A model generated the notes under the pieces. That model did no database searches, was not told the origin of the DNA, and was given only the letters and a program-made list of their open reading frames with translations. 27,038 bases of DNA from Candidatus Omnitrophota bacterium. GTDB lineage: Bacteria > Omnitrophota > Gorgyraeia > Gygaellales > JAHJCI01. The stretch spans positions 1-27,038 of the forward strand of contig JADHWR010000009.1 in assembly GCA_016783355.1 (NCBI GenBank). Reading direction: 5' to 3'. Of the stretch, positions 1 to 6,882 are shown piece by piece. Each line of letters starts with the position of its first letter. Position 1 is the stretch's first letter. The position numbers and the translations under genes were made by a program.

Positions 1-616
1 CAATGCCGATTGTGGGAATTTTTAATCTTTGAGTAATTATCTGGGCGATCTTAGCCGGAACACATTCCAGGACAATCGAAAAACAGCCTATTTTTTCTAA
101 TTTCTCTGCCTGCCAGATTAATTCTTTCGCTACTTCTGCATCCTTGCCTTGCACCTTAAACCCACCGAGCTTGTCTGCAGTTTGCGGTGTCAGGCCAATA
201 TGCCCCATTACCGCTATTCCACTATTCAAAATTGCTTGTGTTGTTTCTAAGCAGCGCTCGAACCACTCTAATTTTATTGCATCGCAGCCTGCCTCCTCAA
301 TAAACTGCCTTGCATTTCTGAGCGGATCGGCACTAGATAATTGATATGCTTCATAAGGCATGTCACCAACCAAAAGAGCTCTTTTGACGGCGCGCCTCAC
401 TGCTTTAGTATGAGTGAGCATCTCCTGCATCCCTACTTGTGTTGTTGACTCTAACCCCAAAACAACATTGGCTAAGGAATCCCCTACCAAAACAATGTCT
501 ATGCCTGCCCTATCAACCAAACGGGCAAACGGATAACCATAAGCAGTAAGTCCGGTAATCTTACGTTTACCCTTCATGCTTAAAATATCCCTAATGGTAA
601 TTCTATCTTTTTCCAT
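1..616 (-). CDS. panB: PanB, 3-methyl-2-oxobutanoate hydroxymethyltransferase (3' part cut off by the window edge)
   Basis: PanB transfers a hydroxymethyl group from 5,10-methylene-THF to 2-oxoisovalerate to give ketopantoate, the first step of pantothenate synthesis in the cytoplasm. About 205 codons are present; the family is usually 260-280 aa, so roughly the last quarter lies beyond base 1. Translation from ATG 616 begins MEKDRITIRDILSMKGKRK and shows the family hallmarks: LTAYGYPFA, the metal-binding Asp in LVGDSL, a second Asp in LVGDMPYEAY, the substrate Lys/Glu in AIKLE, GHIGLTPQ, GGFKVQGK, and the catalytic-base Glu in VLECVP. No Shine-Dalgarno is visible, and the predicted leader is only about 17 nt. 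A consensus promoter lies between it and pilQ, so it is probably transcribed separately from the pilus genes. Identification is secure from motifs. Confidence 0.95.
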   Translation of the reverse strand, partial: MEKDRITIRDILSMKGKRKITGLTAYGYPFARLVDRAGIDIVLVGDSLANVVLGLESTTQVGMQEMLTHTKAVRRAVKRALLVGDMPYEAYQLSSADPLRNARQFIEEAGCDAIKLEWFERCLETTQAILNSGIAVMGHIGLTPQTADKLGGFKVQGKDAEVAKELIWQAEKLEKIGCFSIVLECVPAKIAQIITQRLKIPTIGI

Positions 617-639
617 TTTGAATTAAAAGTTATTTTATT

Positions 640-668
640 ATTTTAACAAGATAAGCTTAATCTGTCAA
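640..668 (-). promoter_or_regulatory. sigma-70-type promoter for panB
   Basis: Reading the minus strand, a perfect -35 box TTGACA (668-663) is followed after 17 bp by TAAAAT (645-640), preceded by TG in the extended -10 position. The predicted start near 633 is about 17 nt upstream of the panB ATG. It lies in the only gap between pilQ and panB (617-723). Confidence 0.75.
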
Positions 669-723
669 GGAAGGCTATGTTTGGAACCGCTATCGTATTA
701 TTATTGCCCTCTTAGAGACCTTA

Positions 724-1326
724 TTATTTGGAGGGTGTCTCTAACTGGCTCAATCTGTTTTGTGACGCCGCTTGAAGCGTTAATATTCTGGGGGTAATAA
801 AAATAAGCAGATCCTTTTTCTCAACCTCTTTGGCTTTATGCTTGAAAAAGAAACCAAGAATAGGTATGTCGCCTAAGAAAGGAATCTTCTGGATGGTGTC
901 TGTAGTTTTGTTCTTGATTAAACCACCAATAACCAGAGTTTCCCCATCTTTAACCATAACTGTCGTTGAAGTAGTCTGTTTATAAATAATCGGCAGGTCT
1001 ACGGTTAAACCCCCTGTACCACCACTCAAAGTCTTATCACCTAATTTCTCACTAACCTCAGGTTTAATACTTAAAGTTACATAACCCAATTTATTTATCT
1101 GTGGGGTAACATTTAAAGTTATTCCATATTTTTCCTGGCGATAATCAGTCATTACATAAGCGCTCTGCTCCTCATTGTAAGTCCATTGCGGTGTTGGATC
1201 TAAAGTCACCACCTCAATCCATGCTGGTTGATTATCCAGGGTTACAATGCGGGGATTGCAAAGCATCTCTGTGTTCACGTCTTTAAAGAGTGCCTCTAAA
1301 ACCACAGCAGTGCTTGTAGCATCCAA
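724..1326 (-). CDS. pilQ: PilQ/GspD secretin, C-terminal part (after the frameshift)
   Basis: This is the secretin beta-barrel half of the outer-membrane channel through which the pilus or secreted substrates pass. The frame carries NPRIVTLDNQPAWIEV and the secretin signature VKDGETLVIGGLIKNK followed by IPFLGDIPILGFFFKH and the terminal KKDLLIFITPRIL. It has no start of its own: the first codon (TTG 1326) is simply Leu in the string FTLGTLDATST, which continues upstream in this frame to the frameshift near 1338-1344, where the N-terminal part runs into a TAG. Together with 1332-2255 it makes one secretin of about 510 aa. The break is one base, in a run of four T, so it could be a sequencing or assembly error, a real disruption, or programmed slippage. 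It is the last gene of the pilM-N-O-P-Q series. Confidence 0.9.
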   Translation of the reverse strand: MDATSTAVVLEALFKDVNTEMLCNPRIVTLDNQPAWIEVVTLDPTPQWTYNEEQSAYVMTDYRQEKYGITLNVTPQINKLGYVTLSIKPEVSEKLGDKTLSGGTGGLTVDLPIIYKQTTSTTVMVKDGETLVIGGLIKNKTTDTIQKIPFLGDIPILGFFFKHKAKEVEKKDLLIFITPRILTLQAASQNRLSQLETPSK

Positions 1327-1331
1327 GGTGC

Positions 1332-2255
1332 CTAATGTAAAAGGCTCCCTGTTACATCAGGAACTTTAGTAGGAGCAGGAATGTCTGTAAAGAGGAATTT
1401 CTCATTCGAATGCTTAGTAAAAGGAAAGCTGGTCGGACGAGCACTAGCACGAAGTGTTCCGCCAATTGTCCACTTTATACCTAAGTTATTGGTAGTAGTC
1501 AAATTTGTCTCAATTATTTTTGCCTCAATCAAAACCTGAGGCGTAACTTTATCAATATTCTTAATCATTCGGCCGATCTTAATCAAATTGGATTTAGTAT
1601 CAGTAACAATCAAGGTGTTGGTGCGTGCTTCAAGAGTAATTTTACCTTTTTCAGAAATTAATTTTTCTATCGTTGCCCCTATTTCTTCTGCCTTAGCAAA
1701 ATTCAAAGCGAATGCCTGAGTATCCAAAGGTTCTTTTGCGGCAGCTTCCTCCTGGGTTCTTCTTTGCTCAGTCAATTTTTCCAATGTGGAAACCATAATC
1801 ACCTTATCGTCTAACCATTCATAACCAAAGTCATAAGTTCTCACAACCGTAGCTAGGGCCTTCTCCCAATGAATGTCCTTCAGTTTAATCGTAACTGTTC
1901 CCATTACCTCAGGTGTAGCCACAATATTAACGCCAGAGTTACGGGAAATAATCTCAAGCACCTTCCTTATATCAGCATCCTTAAAATCCAGGGTTACATT
2001 TTCACTGAGTGCTAACGCTCCTGTCTCAGGCGCCTCTGTCTCTATTCCTTGAGCAAATGAGAAAGTGCAAAATGCAAATATTAAAATGCAAAAACCCAAA
2101 GAGCGTAAAGTGTAAAGCGAAAAGCGTAAAATTAAAGTGTAAGGTTTAAAGTTTTTCTTAACAAAGTTTTGAGTTTTAAGTTTTAGTTTTGCACTTTGCG
2201 CTTTGAGCTTTGCGCTAAAATATGTCATTTTGATATTTGATATTTGATATTTCAT
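1332..2255 (-). CDS. pilQ: PilQ/GspD secretin, N-terminal part (before the frameshift)
   Basis: This is the periplasmic half of the secretin. The start is ATG 2255, set by a strong GAGGAGG Shine-Dalgarno and an ATGA overlap with pilP; a longer in-frame extension to 2279 lies inside pilP and is unlikely. The first 65-70 residues are basic then hydrophobic (LGFCILIFAFCTFSFAQG), a signal peptide encoded by a low-complexity DNA repeat shared with pilP and apbE. Then come an STN/N0-type domain (VTLDFKDADIRKVLEIISRN ... IMVSTLEKL), a short Glu/Arg-rich linker, and an N1/KH-like secretin-N domain (TQAFALNFAKAEEIGATIEK ... GRMIKNIDKVTPQVLIEAKI). It stops at TAG 1334-1332 after VTGSLLH, in the middle of the secretin domain; the remainder is found one base out of frame at 724-1326. 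Confidence 0.9.
   Translation of the reverse strand: MKYQISNIKMTYFSAKLKAQSAKLKLKTQNFVKKNFKPYTLILRFSLYTLRSLGFCILIFAFCTFSFAQGIETEAPETGALALSENVTLDFKDADIRKVLEIISRNSGVNIVATPEVMGTVTIKLKDIHWEKALATVVRTYDFGYEWLDDKVIMVSTLEKLTEQRRTQEEAAAKEPLDTQAFALNFAKAEEIGATIEKLISEKGKITLEARTNTLIVTDTKSNLIKIGRMIKNIDKVTPQVLIEAKIIETNLTTTNNLGIKWTIGGTLRASARPTSFPFTKHSNEKFLFTDIPAPTKVPDVTGSLLH
2061..2253 (-). repeat. Low-complexity repeat encoding the PilQ signal peptide (expanded copy)
   Basis: About 190 bp made of degenerate repeats of roughly 7 nt (minus strand: variants of ACTTTAC, GCTTTAC, GCAAAGT) and TATCAAA units repeated next to the start codon. It shares with 15991-16103 the block ATGACAyATttTAGCGCAAAG near its 5' end and the block CTCTTTGGGTTTTTGCATTT near its 3' end (minus strand). 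It reads through as the basic and hydrophobic N-terminus of PilQ and is entirely within the coding frame. Confidence 0.7.
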
Positions 2256-2671
2256 TGCTCCTCCTCTTCTAAAACACATTCTATGGGCTTATTATCCTTC
2301 AGGAGTATTACTTTATCTTCCTTTATTTTAAAAACAGCAAAGCCCTGGATATAATCACCCACACTGACCACTTCGTCATTAATTATAGCATAGGAGTATC
2401 CGTCCTGGTCATAAAAAATGCCCTCTAAAACTATTTTTGTCTCTGACCCAAGAGGCTCTAAATTGAGAAGTCGCCCATCAGGTGTCACCAGAGCAATAAA
2501 TGGATCGCGCCTACCCTTATCATCATAGCTAATTTTATCTTGGGCGAAACAAGTCCAAAATGCGAATATCAGATAAAATGCAAAAATCAAAGTGCCAAGT
2601 CCCAAAAAGCATAAAGTGCAAAGTTTAAAATTTTTCTTAAGAAAGTTTTGTTGATATTTATTTACTAACAT
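2252..2671 (-). CDS. pilP: PilP-like pilotin/lipoprotein-type T4P alignment protein
   Basis: A 139-aa protein between pilO and pilQ, the usual place of PilP, which links the inner-membrane PilMNO complex to the secretin. The N-terminus (residues 1-45) is a basic stretch plus a hydrophobic segment, LGTLIFAFYLIFAFW, ending AQD. I see no clear lipobox Cys, unlike classical PilP, so it is probably a cleaved or anchored periplasmic protein. The mature part has the PilP hallmark YDDKGRRDPF followed by a small beta domain (VLEGIFYDQDGYSYAIINDE ... VGDYIQGFAVFKI). It ends in an acidic tail EEEEQ. The start ATG 2671 overlaps pilO by 14 bp, and the stop overlaps pilQ by ATGA, indicating translational coupling. 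The function is inferred from position plus the RRDPF motif. Confidence 0.75.
   Translation of the reverse strand: MLVNKYQQNFLKKNFKLCTLCFLGLGTLIFAFYLIFAFWTCFAQDKISYDDKGRRDPFIALVTPDGRLLNLEPLGSETKIVLEGIFYDQDGYSYAIINDEVVSVGDYIQGFAVFKIKEDKVILLKDNKPIECVLEEEEQ
2556..2661 (-). repeat. Low-complexity repeat encoding the PilP signal peptide
   Basis: This stretch is related to 2061-2253 and 15991-16103. On the minus strand it contains AAGAAAAATTTTAAACTTTG, repeated CTTTGCACTTT-like units and TTTTTGCATTTTATCTGATA. In the pilP frame it encodes KKNFKLCTLCFLGLGTLIFA, parallel to KKNFKPYTLILRFSLYTLRS in PilQ and KNFKLYTLVLRFTLFAFRSL in ApbE. Confidence 0.65.
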
Positions 2672-3236
2672 ATGTTTTTAACTTTAGCCTTATCTTATGC
2701 TCAAATGGGTCTTTATTATTGCGCTCTATATCCAGTGTCCCAATCTCCAAGAATATAGAATGATTTTCCAGTGCCGCTAAAAATCTGCCCAGCTGATGGT
2801 ATCCGGCAGACACCTCCAGGTCAATTAGGGTTTTTGCTACGGGTAACTTGCGCACAGGTTTCATTTGAAATATCTTTACTTCTTCCTCGTTAGCTAAGCG
2901 GGAAACCTCTTCAATCACCCAAGCTATCTGATCAGATGACGCTATCTTTTTAACCTCAGTATCCATAAAGCCAGTTTCTTGTCTTTGCATCTTGATTAAA
3001 TCTGAATTAAGATTTTTTAGGTCTTTCCTTAATCTTGCGATCTTAGGATTAATTGCCCCGAGTGCGCGCATTTGCGGCCTTAAACCAAAAAAGAAATCCA
3101 AACATAAGACTACCAAAATAACAAAAATCGTCAGAAGCAGTTTATTTCTATCCTCTGTTATTTTAGTTAGTATGTCTTTGCGATTTATCTTTTTACTTAT
3201 TTTGGTTAGGAACTCCTGGGGGTGAATTTTTATCAT
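2658..3236 (-). CDS. pilO: PilO-like inner-membrane T4P alignment protein
   Basis: 192 aa, the usual size for PilO/GspM. It has a short basic cytoplasmic N-terminus, one transmembrane segment at about residues 34-52 (LLLTIFVILVVLCLDFFFGL), a coiled-coil stretch at about 60-95 (IARLRKDLKNLNSDLIKMQR), and a ferredoxin-like periplasmic domain containing GRFLAALENHSIFLEIGTLD, typical of PilO. PilO pairs with PilN in the periplasm and connects to PilP. It overlaps pilN by ATGA (3236-3233) and pilP by 14 bp. Family assignment rests on architecture and gene order more than on strict motifs. Confidence 0.85.
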   Translation of the reverse strand: MIKIHPQEFLTKISKKINRKDILTKITEDRNKLLLTIFVILVVLCLDFFFGLRPQMRALGAINPKIARLRKDLKNLNSDLIKMQRQETGFMDTEVKKIASSDQIAWVIEEVSRLANEEEVKIFQMKPVRKLPVAKTLIDLEVSAGYHQLGRFLAALENHSIFLEIGTLDIERNNKDPFEHKIRLKLKTYVSK

Positions 3237-3796
3237 TTTAAATCGCCTTCCAAAACAAAATCCATTATCGAAAAACCACCGAGTGTGCGCATACTTATAT
3301 GCCCCAATTCAAGGCGAATAAAGTCCTTAAAAAAGATTTTATCTTTTTTAAGGCGGCCTAAAAAGAGATTGAGCAAGCGCATCTGGTCTTTCTTCAAAGA
3401 TACTACCGAGCCCTCAAGGTAAAACCCCTTCTCTTTTAAACTTAGATGATTAAACCAGATGCCCCTGGGTAAAGCACAAGCTAATACCTGCATTTTATCT
3501 GAGATAGCTATTCTTTGGGCAAGCAATTTATTCACCTGCTCCGTCTCCTGGCTGCTAATCTTGTATTGCTTCTTCCACTCATCCACTTTTTGACGCTGCG
3601 AACTAAGTTGTTCCCATTTTTTATTCATTGATTTATATTGTAGTGTCTTAAATAGAAGCAACCCCCCTAAATATAAATGAATAATAATCAGCAGGCCAAA
3701 GGCTACTGGCAAAATACACAAGAACAGCTGCAAGAGAAAAATTTGTCTCTCTTTCTTTTGCTTTAGATCTTCTGGTAATAGATTTATCTCGATCAT
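3233..3796 (-). CDS. pilN: PilN-like inner-membrane T4P alignment protein
   Basis: 187 aa. It begins MIEINLLPEDLKQKKERQ: the INLLP motif at the extreme N-terminus is the segment by which PilN docks onto the cytoplasmic protein PilM in characterised systems. One transmembrane helix follows at about residues 22-46 (LFLCILPVAFGLLIIIHLYL), then a coiled coil (KKWEQLSSQRQKVDEWKKQY) and a small periplasmic alpha/beta domain with GIWFNHLSLKEKGFYLEGSV. It starts 2 nt after the pilM stop and overlaps pilO by 4 nt. All family features are present. Confidence 0.9.
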   Translation of the reverse strand: MIEINLLPEDLKQKKERQIFLLQLFLCILPVAFGLLIIIHLYLGGLLLFKTLQYKSMNKKWEQLSSQRQKVDEWKKQYKISSQETEQVNKLLAQRIAISDKMQVLACALPRGIWFNHLSLKEKGFYLEGSVVSLKKDQMRLLNLFLGRLKKDKIFFKDFIRLELGHISMRTLGGFSIMDFVLEGDLK

Positions 3797-3798
3797 CT

Positions 3799-4752
3799 TT
3801 AACGCAGAGCCAGACCAACAGCCACAGCAAACTGAGCCGAATTCTTTCGGAGATTTATTTCATCTAAGCCCGGGGCAAAATCAAAATTACAAAAAGGATC
3901 CCATTGCTTTATCTGAATACCCAAAAGATTCTTTAAATTACTGGTTAGTTCAGAAATTAAGTTGCCTACGCCACTTAAAAAAATCTTATTTATAACTGTT
4001 GTACTTCTCGTCTCATAATAATCGAATGATTTTCTAATCTCGCCTACAAAATTAGCGATGGCTACCTCCCGCGAGGCTTCCTTAGTAGTAAAATCTTCAC
4101 CCGCAACATCAATTTCTCGGCTGAAATGAGGAATACCATTCTCTAAAATATTAATATTAGTTACTGAGGCTCCAATATTAAGTAAAGCCAGGGCACCAGA
4201 GGAAACATCCTTTTGTTGATGGATATAATTAAAGGCATTAATCAAAGCCAATGAATCAATATCTAAGATATTAACCTTAATGCCTGCTTCCTGACATAAC
4301 CTTAGGCGCTCGTTAATAAAATCCTTCTTAGCAGCAGCAAGCATTACCAGCATTTGATTATCAGGTAAATCTTTAAGGATTACTCCATCAAGATTTACTT
4401 CCTCTGCTGAAAAGGGCAAATGAGATGCTGCCTCATACTTTAGAGAATTTCTGAACTCGCTCTCATTCATTTTTGCCATCGCCACATATCTCACTATTAC
4501 ATTTGGACCACAGATACCCAGATTGACCCCATCGGAAAGGTCTAAGCCCTTAATTAGTGCACTCAAATTTAAGTCTTGGGAGGGCAGCTCAATAATTCTG
4601 GCATCTTTAATCATATAGCTATTCTTTTGTGACTCTAAGACAAGAATCTTTAATAAGGAAACATCCCAATCTAAGCCAATGCTGGTTTTATTGTCTTGCC
4701 TTAGTTTAAAAAAACGAGTTCTTAAATTAGTTATTAGAGCATTTAAATCCAT
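3799..4752 (-). CDS. pilM: PilM, actin-like T4P assembly ATPase
   Basis: 317 aa, slightly short for the family (about 350). It is an actin/FtsA-like cytoplasmic protein that binds the INLLP tail of PilN and couples the motor to the PilNOP bridge. Phosphate-binding motifs are visible: SIGLDWDVSLLKILVLES at residues 25-42, LLNIGASVTNINILENGIP in the second lobe, and FLSGVGNLISELTSNLKNLL near the C-terminus (adenosine motif). RNSLKYEAASHLPFSAEEVN is the characteristic PilM segment. It starts at ATG 4752, 24 nt after the PilX-like gene, and is followed 2 nt later by pilN. Confidence 0.92.
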   Translation of the reverse strand: MDLNALITNLRTRFFKLRQDNKTSIGLDWDVSLLKILVLESQKNSYMIKDARIIELPSQDLNLSALIKGLDLSDGVNLGICGPNVIVRYVAMAKMNESEFRNSLKYEAASHLPFSAEEVNLDGVILKDLPDNQMLVMLAAAKKDFINERLRLCQEAGIKVNILDIDSLALINAFNYIHQQKDVSSGALALLNIGASVTNINILENGIPHFSREIDVAGEDFTTKEASREVAIANFVGEIRKSFDYYETRSTTVINKIFLSGVGNLISELTSNLKNLLGIQIKQWDPFCNFDFAPGLDEINLRKNSAQFAVAVGLALR

Positions 4753-4776
4753 AGTCTTTATTAAGAATTTACCTTT

Positions 4777-5937
4777 TTATAACTCTTGCCAGGTGCCAGG
4801 GACTATGCCCCAGTGGCTTGAAACAGATGATAATATGCTGCCTGGGTCATATTCAATGGTGGCATTCTTTATATCAATGCTAGGTTTTTTCTTGCGTTTT
4901 TTCCCTTTTTCAATGATATTACCGCTTAAAACAGCGCCTCTTATGAAAATATCACTATCATTGGTGCCGTGGCGGCGATGATGTTTTTTGTCATCAATCT
5001 TTAAATCATCTAAAACCAAAATGACACCATCAAATAAGAAATCGTAATCCTTTGTATCCTTTATCTTCAAATCCCCGACAACTACTATAATTCCACTGAC
5101 TTTCTCAGTAGTCCCTTCCAGCTTCACACGTATTTCATTCTTAGGATTTACCTCATCGTCATCTAAAGGTTCTCCTTTCCTGGCATCAAAGAAAAATACA
5201 CCCTCAGATATTTTTGTCCCATCGTCTAACTCTAAAGGTAGAGTGTATTTGCCCTTCTTATTATAAGGATTATTGTATTCATCATCACCCTCAGCCGAGA
5301 AATAAGTGCCATTTGCTTTAGCTGTTTCCCTTAAGGCATTGACATCAAAAGTATCCCATATCCCGTCCAGCAAGCCCTCAGGCACATCTTGATTTTCTAA
5401 TATGGGTGGATTGCCCTCTATGCGCCCCTCTCCTTCCCTTTTCACCTTTACATCCCCGCTGGCATAGATACCAGCAACTTCATCACCATCAATATAGGCA
5501 TCATCTCTTTTATCAAACTTTACCTTTACCGCGCTGTTTGAATATACAGCTCCCGGAATTTTAGTCAGCCAGCTATTTTGGGCTTGAATCCGAATCTGCC
5601 TATCTACAGAAGAAACCGTGCCCTTACTGGTAATATTCTTAATTGAGCCATCGGTGGTAGTTATTTGAACTTGAAAACTCCCATTACCAAGGTTATTATT
5701 CGTATTGGCTTGGCTGATAAGCCAATCATTGTTACTTATTTGGTCTGGATTATTACTGATTACCCAAAGGGCCTTTTGAATACCTGCCTCAGCCAGCCAG
5801 AATGCCTTGTTTGAATCAACGTACCTCTGAGTAATATTACGTTCAGAGACGCTGCGTGAAATCAAACCTACTCCCAGTATAGTCAATACCCCAATAACCA
5901 TATAGGAAAGTATAAGAGCGATGCCACGCTTATTCAT
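4777..5937 (-). CDS. PilX/GspK-like minor pilin-type protein
   Basis: 386 aa. The N-terminus MNKRGIALILSYMVIGVLTILG has the PilX-type prepilin pattern (basic tail, Gly, then a hydrophobic helix at about residues 6-26), and is followed by the typical SNKAFWLAEAGIQKALWVI helix. The rest is a large Asp/Lys-rich beta-like domain with a Lys-rich patch (KGKKRKKKP) and a C-terminal GIVPGTWQEL, a pattern I associate with bacterial PilX N-terminal-domain proteins. Such proteins sit at the pilus tip or prime assembly. It overlaps the preceding prepilin gene by 8 nt. A GspK-like role is equally possible; the large domain is not recognised. Confidence 0.75.
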   Translation of the reverse strand: MNKRGIALILSYMVIGVLTILGVGLISRSVSERNITQRYVDSNKAFWLAEAGIQKALWVISNNPDQISNNDWLISQANTNNNLGNGSFQVQITTTDGSIKNITSKGTVSSVDRQIRIQAQNSWLTKIPGAVYSNSAVKVKFDKRDDAYIDGDEVAGIYASGDVKVKREGEGRIEGNPPILENQDVPEGLLDGIWDTFDVNALRETAKANGTYFSAEGDDEYNNPYNKKGKYTLPLELDDGTKISEGVFFFDARKGEPLDDDEVNPKNEIRVKLEGTTEKVSGIIVVVGDLKIKDTKDYDFLFDGVILVLDDLKIDDKKHHRRHGTNDSDIFIRGAVLSGNIIEKGKKRKKKPSIDIKNATIEYDPGSILSSVSSHWGIVPGTWQEL

Positions 5938-6466
5938 TTCTCAGCCTCACCTGCTCTTTAAAAAAAAGGGTTAAATCCGGTCTCTGCGTTTTCCTTGCTC
6001 TAACCTGAATCTCTAAGAGGCTGCCATTAAGAGAAAAATTCAAGCTCTCAATATTGTTAGCTAAAATCCTCGTTGTACCAGCAGGATATTCACGGATAAT
6101 CTGATTTTCTTGGGTGTCGTAATAATACTGAATGCCTCCCTCATTAGGCGTATTAAAAGTAATTTGGGAACTATCTTCAGAAATAACTATTTCTGAAGAC
6201 GCACTTTCTCTTAGCTCTCTTACCATCCAATGCATAGCCTGGCGAGCATTTTGTTGCAAATCCAAAAGGCCCAGATCAGTATTATAGGTCATATTTCCGA
6301 TATTTAAAACTCCGTATATTCCGGCAATAAGAAAACCTAAAATTGCGGTACTAACCAAAACCTCAAGCAGGCTAAACCCTCTAAACCCCGTTCGAAATAG
6401 CCCCGCCTTGGCGGGGCGTAAGTTAGTTCTAATGATAGTGATTTCGAACGGGGTAAATCCCTTCAT
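5930..6466 (-). CDS. PilW/GspJ-like minor prepilin carrying an in-frame palindromic insertion
   Basis: The start ATG 6466 is chosen because it forms an ATGA overlap with the upstream prepilin; the upstream extension lies inside that gene. The N-terminus reads MKGFTPFE..., then an inserted segment, then RTGFRGFSLLEVLVSTAIL, the true type III prepilin site (Gly, Phe+1, Glu+5) and transmembrane helix. The inserted 24 codons come from the palindromic element at 6386-6453; removing them leaves MKGFRGFSLLEV, a normal prepilin start. The body (QQNARQAMHWMVRELRESAS ... ITFNTPNEGGIQYYYDTQEN ... RILANNIESLNFSLNG) is typical of PilW/GspJ-type minor pilins. It overlaps the PilX-like gene by 8 nt. Confidence 0.85.
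   Translation of the reverse strand: MKGFTPFEITIIRTNLRPAKAGLFRTGFRGFSLLEVLVSTAILGFLIAGIYGVLNIGNMTYNTDLGLLDLQQNARQAMHWMVRELRESASSEIVISEDSSQITFNTPNEGGIQYYYDTQENQIIREYPAGTTRILANNIESLNFSLNGSLLEIQVRARKTQRPDLTLFFKEQVRLRNE
6386..6453. mobile_element. Palindromic in-frame insertion element, copy 1 (68 bp)
   Basis: The ends form a perfect inverted repeat, ACCCCGTTCGAAAT (6385-6398) and ATTTCGAACGGGGT (6441-6454). The element is bounded by the direct repeat TAAA (6382-6385 and 6454-6457), as expected of a target duplication. The interior includes an 8-bp hairpin GCCCCGCC/GGCGGGGC at 6400-6417 with a 2-nt loop. Element plus one TAAA is 72 nt, exactly 24 codons, and it sits inside a minor prepilin gene just before its processing site. 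No transposase is encoded; this would be a non-autonomous, MITE-like element. Confidence 0.8.
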
Positions 6467-6882
6467 TGATAATTCGTGATCAATGTTTGTAATTCTGTAT
6501 ATCTGTCTCTTCTGCCGCGATCCTTCCAATCAATCCTCACATAAATTCCTAAAGGATCTCCCCCGTCTTGACAAGAAGCAAGACAAGAGGTATCTGGAGG
6601 ATTGAAACAACAAACAGACATATTTTCATTAGGTAAGTCCTGAAATTCAGTAAAATTCCCCCCGTCAATTTTATCTTTAATATCCTGAAGGCTATCCTCA
6701 TTCCTTATCTCTTCCATTATATATTGAGCGTGAGCCACTGCAGTGGTAAGGTTGCGATTACCCTCATTTAAAAATAAACAATTAACAAAAAGAGCAAGAA
6801 GTCCACAAAGCACAAAGGTTAGGATTGCCGCTGCTAAAAGTAGTTCGGTTAAAGTCAGGCTTTTTGGATATACCTTCTTCAT
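6463..6882 (-). CDS. PilV/GspI-like minor prepilin
   Basis: 139 aa. The N-terminus MKKVYPKSLTLTELLLAAAI has the prepilin layout: basic leader, Thr/Glu at the expected positions (Glu+5 in LTLTE) and a hydrophobic helix to about residue 32, but Ser rather than Gly at -1. The downstream part AHAQYIMEEIRNEDSLQDIK resembles PilV/GspI (ar.iaeemle pattern). Four clustered Cys at SVCCFNPPDTSCLASCQDGG probably form disulfides. It starts within TAATG of the preceding pilin (1-nt overlap) and overlaps the PilW-like gene by 4 nt. A minor pilin role is likely; the exact subtype is uncertain. Confidence 0.78.
   Translation of the reverse strand: MKKVYPKSLTLTELLLAAAILTFVLCGLLALFVNCLFLNEGNRNLTTAVAHAQYIMEEIRNEDSLQDIKDKIDGGNFTEFQDLPNENMSVCCFNPPDTSCLASCQDGGDPLGIYVRIDWKDRGRRDRYTELQTLITNYQ

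Noticed and set aside
2061..2253. CRISPR-like or simple satellite array in the signal-peptide region
   Set aside because: Units of about 7 nt are degenerate, there are no spacers, and the region is inside an open reading frame that makes a sensible signal peptide.
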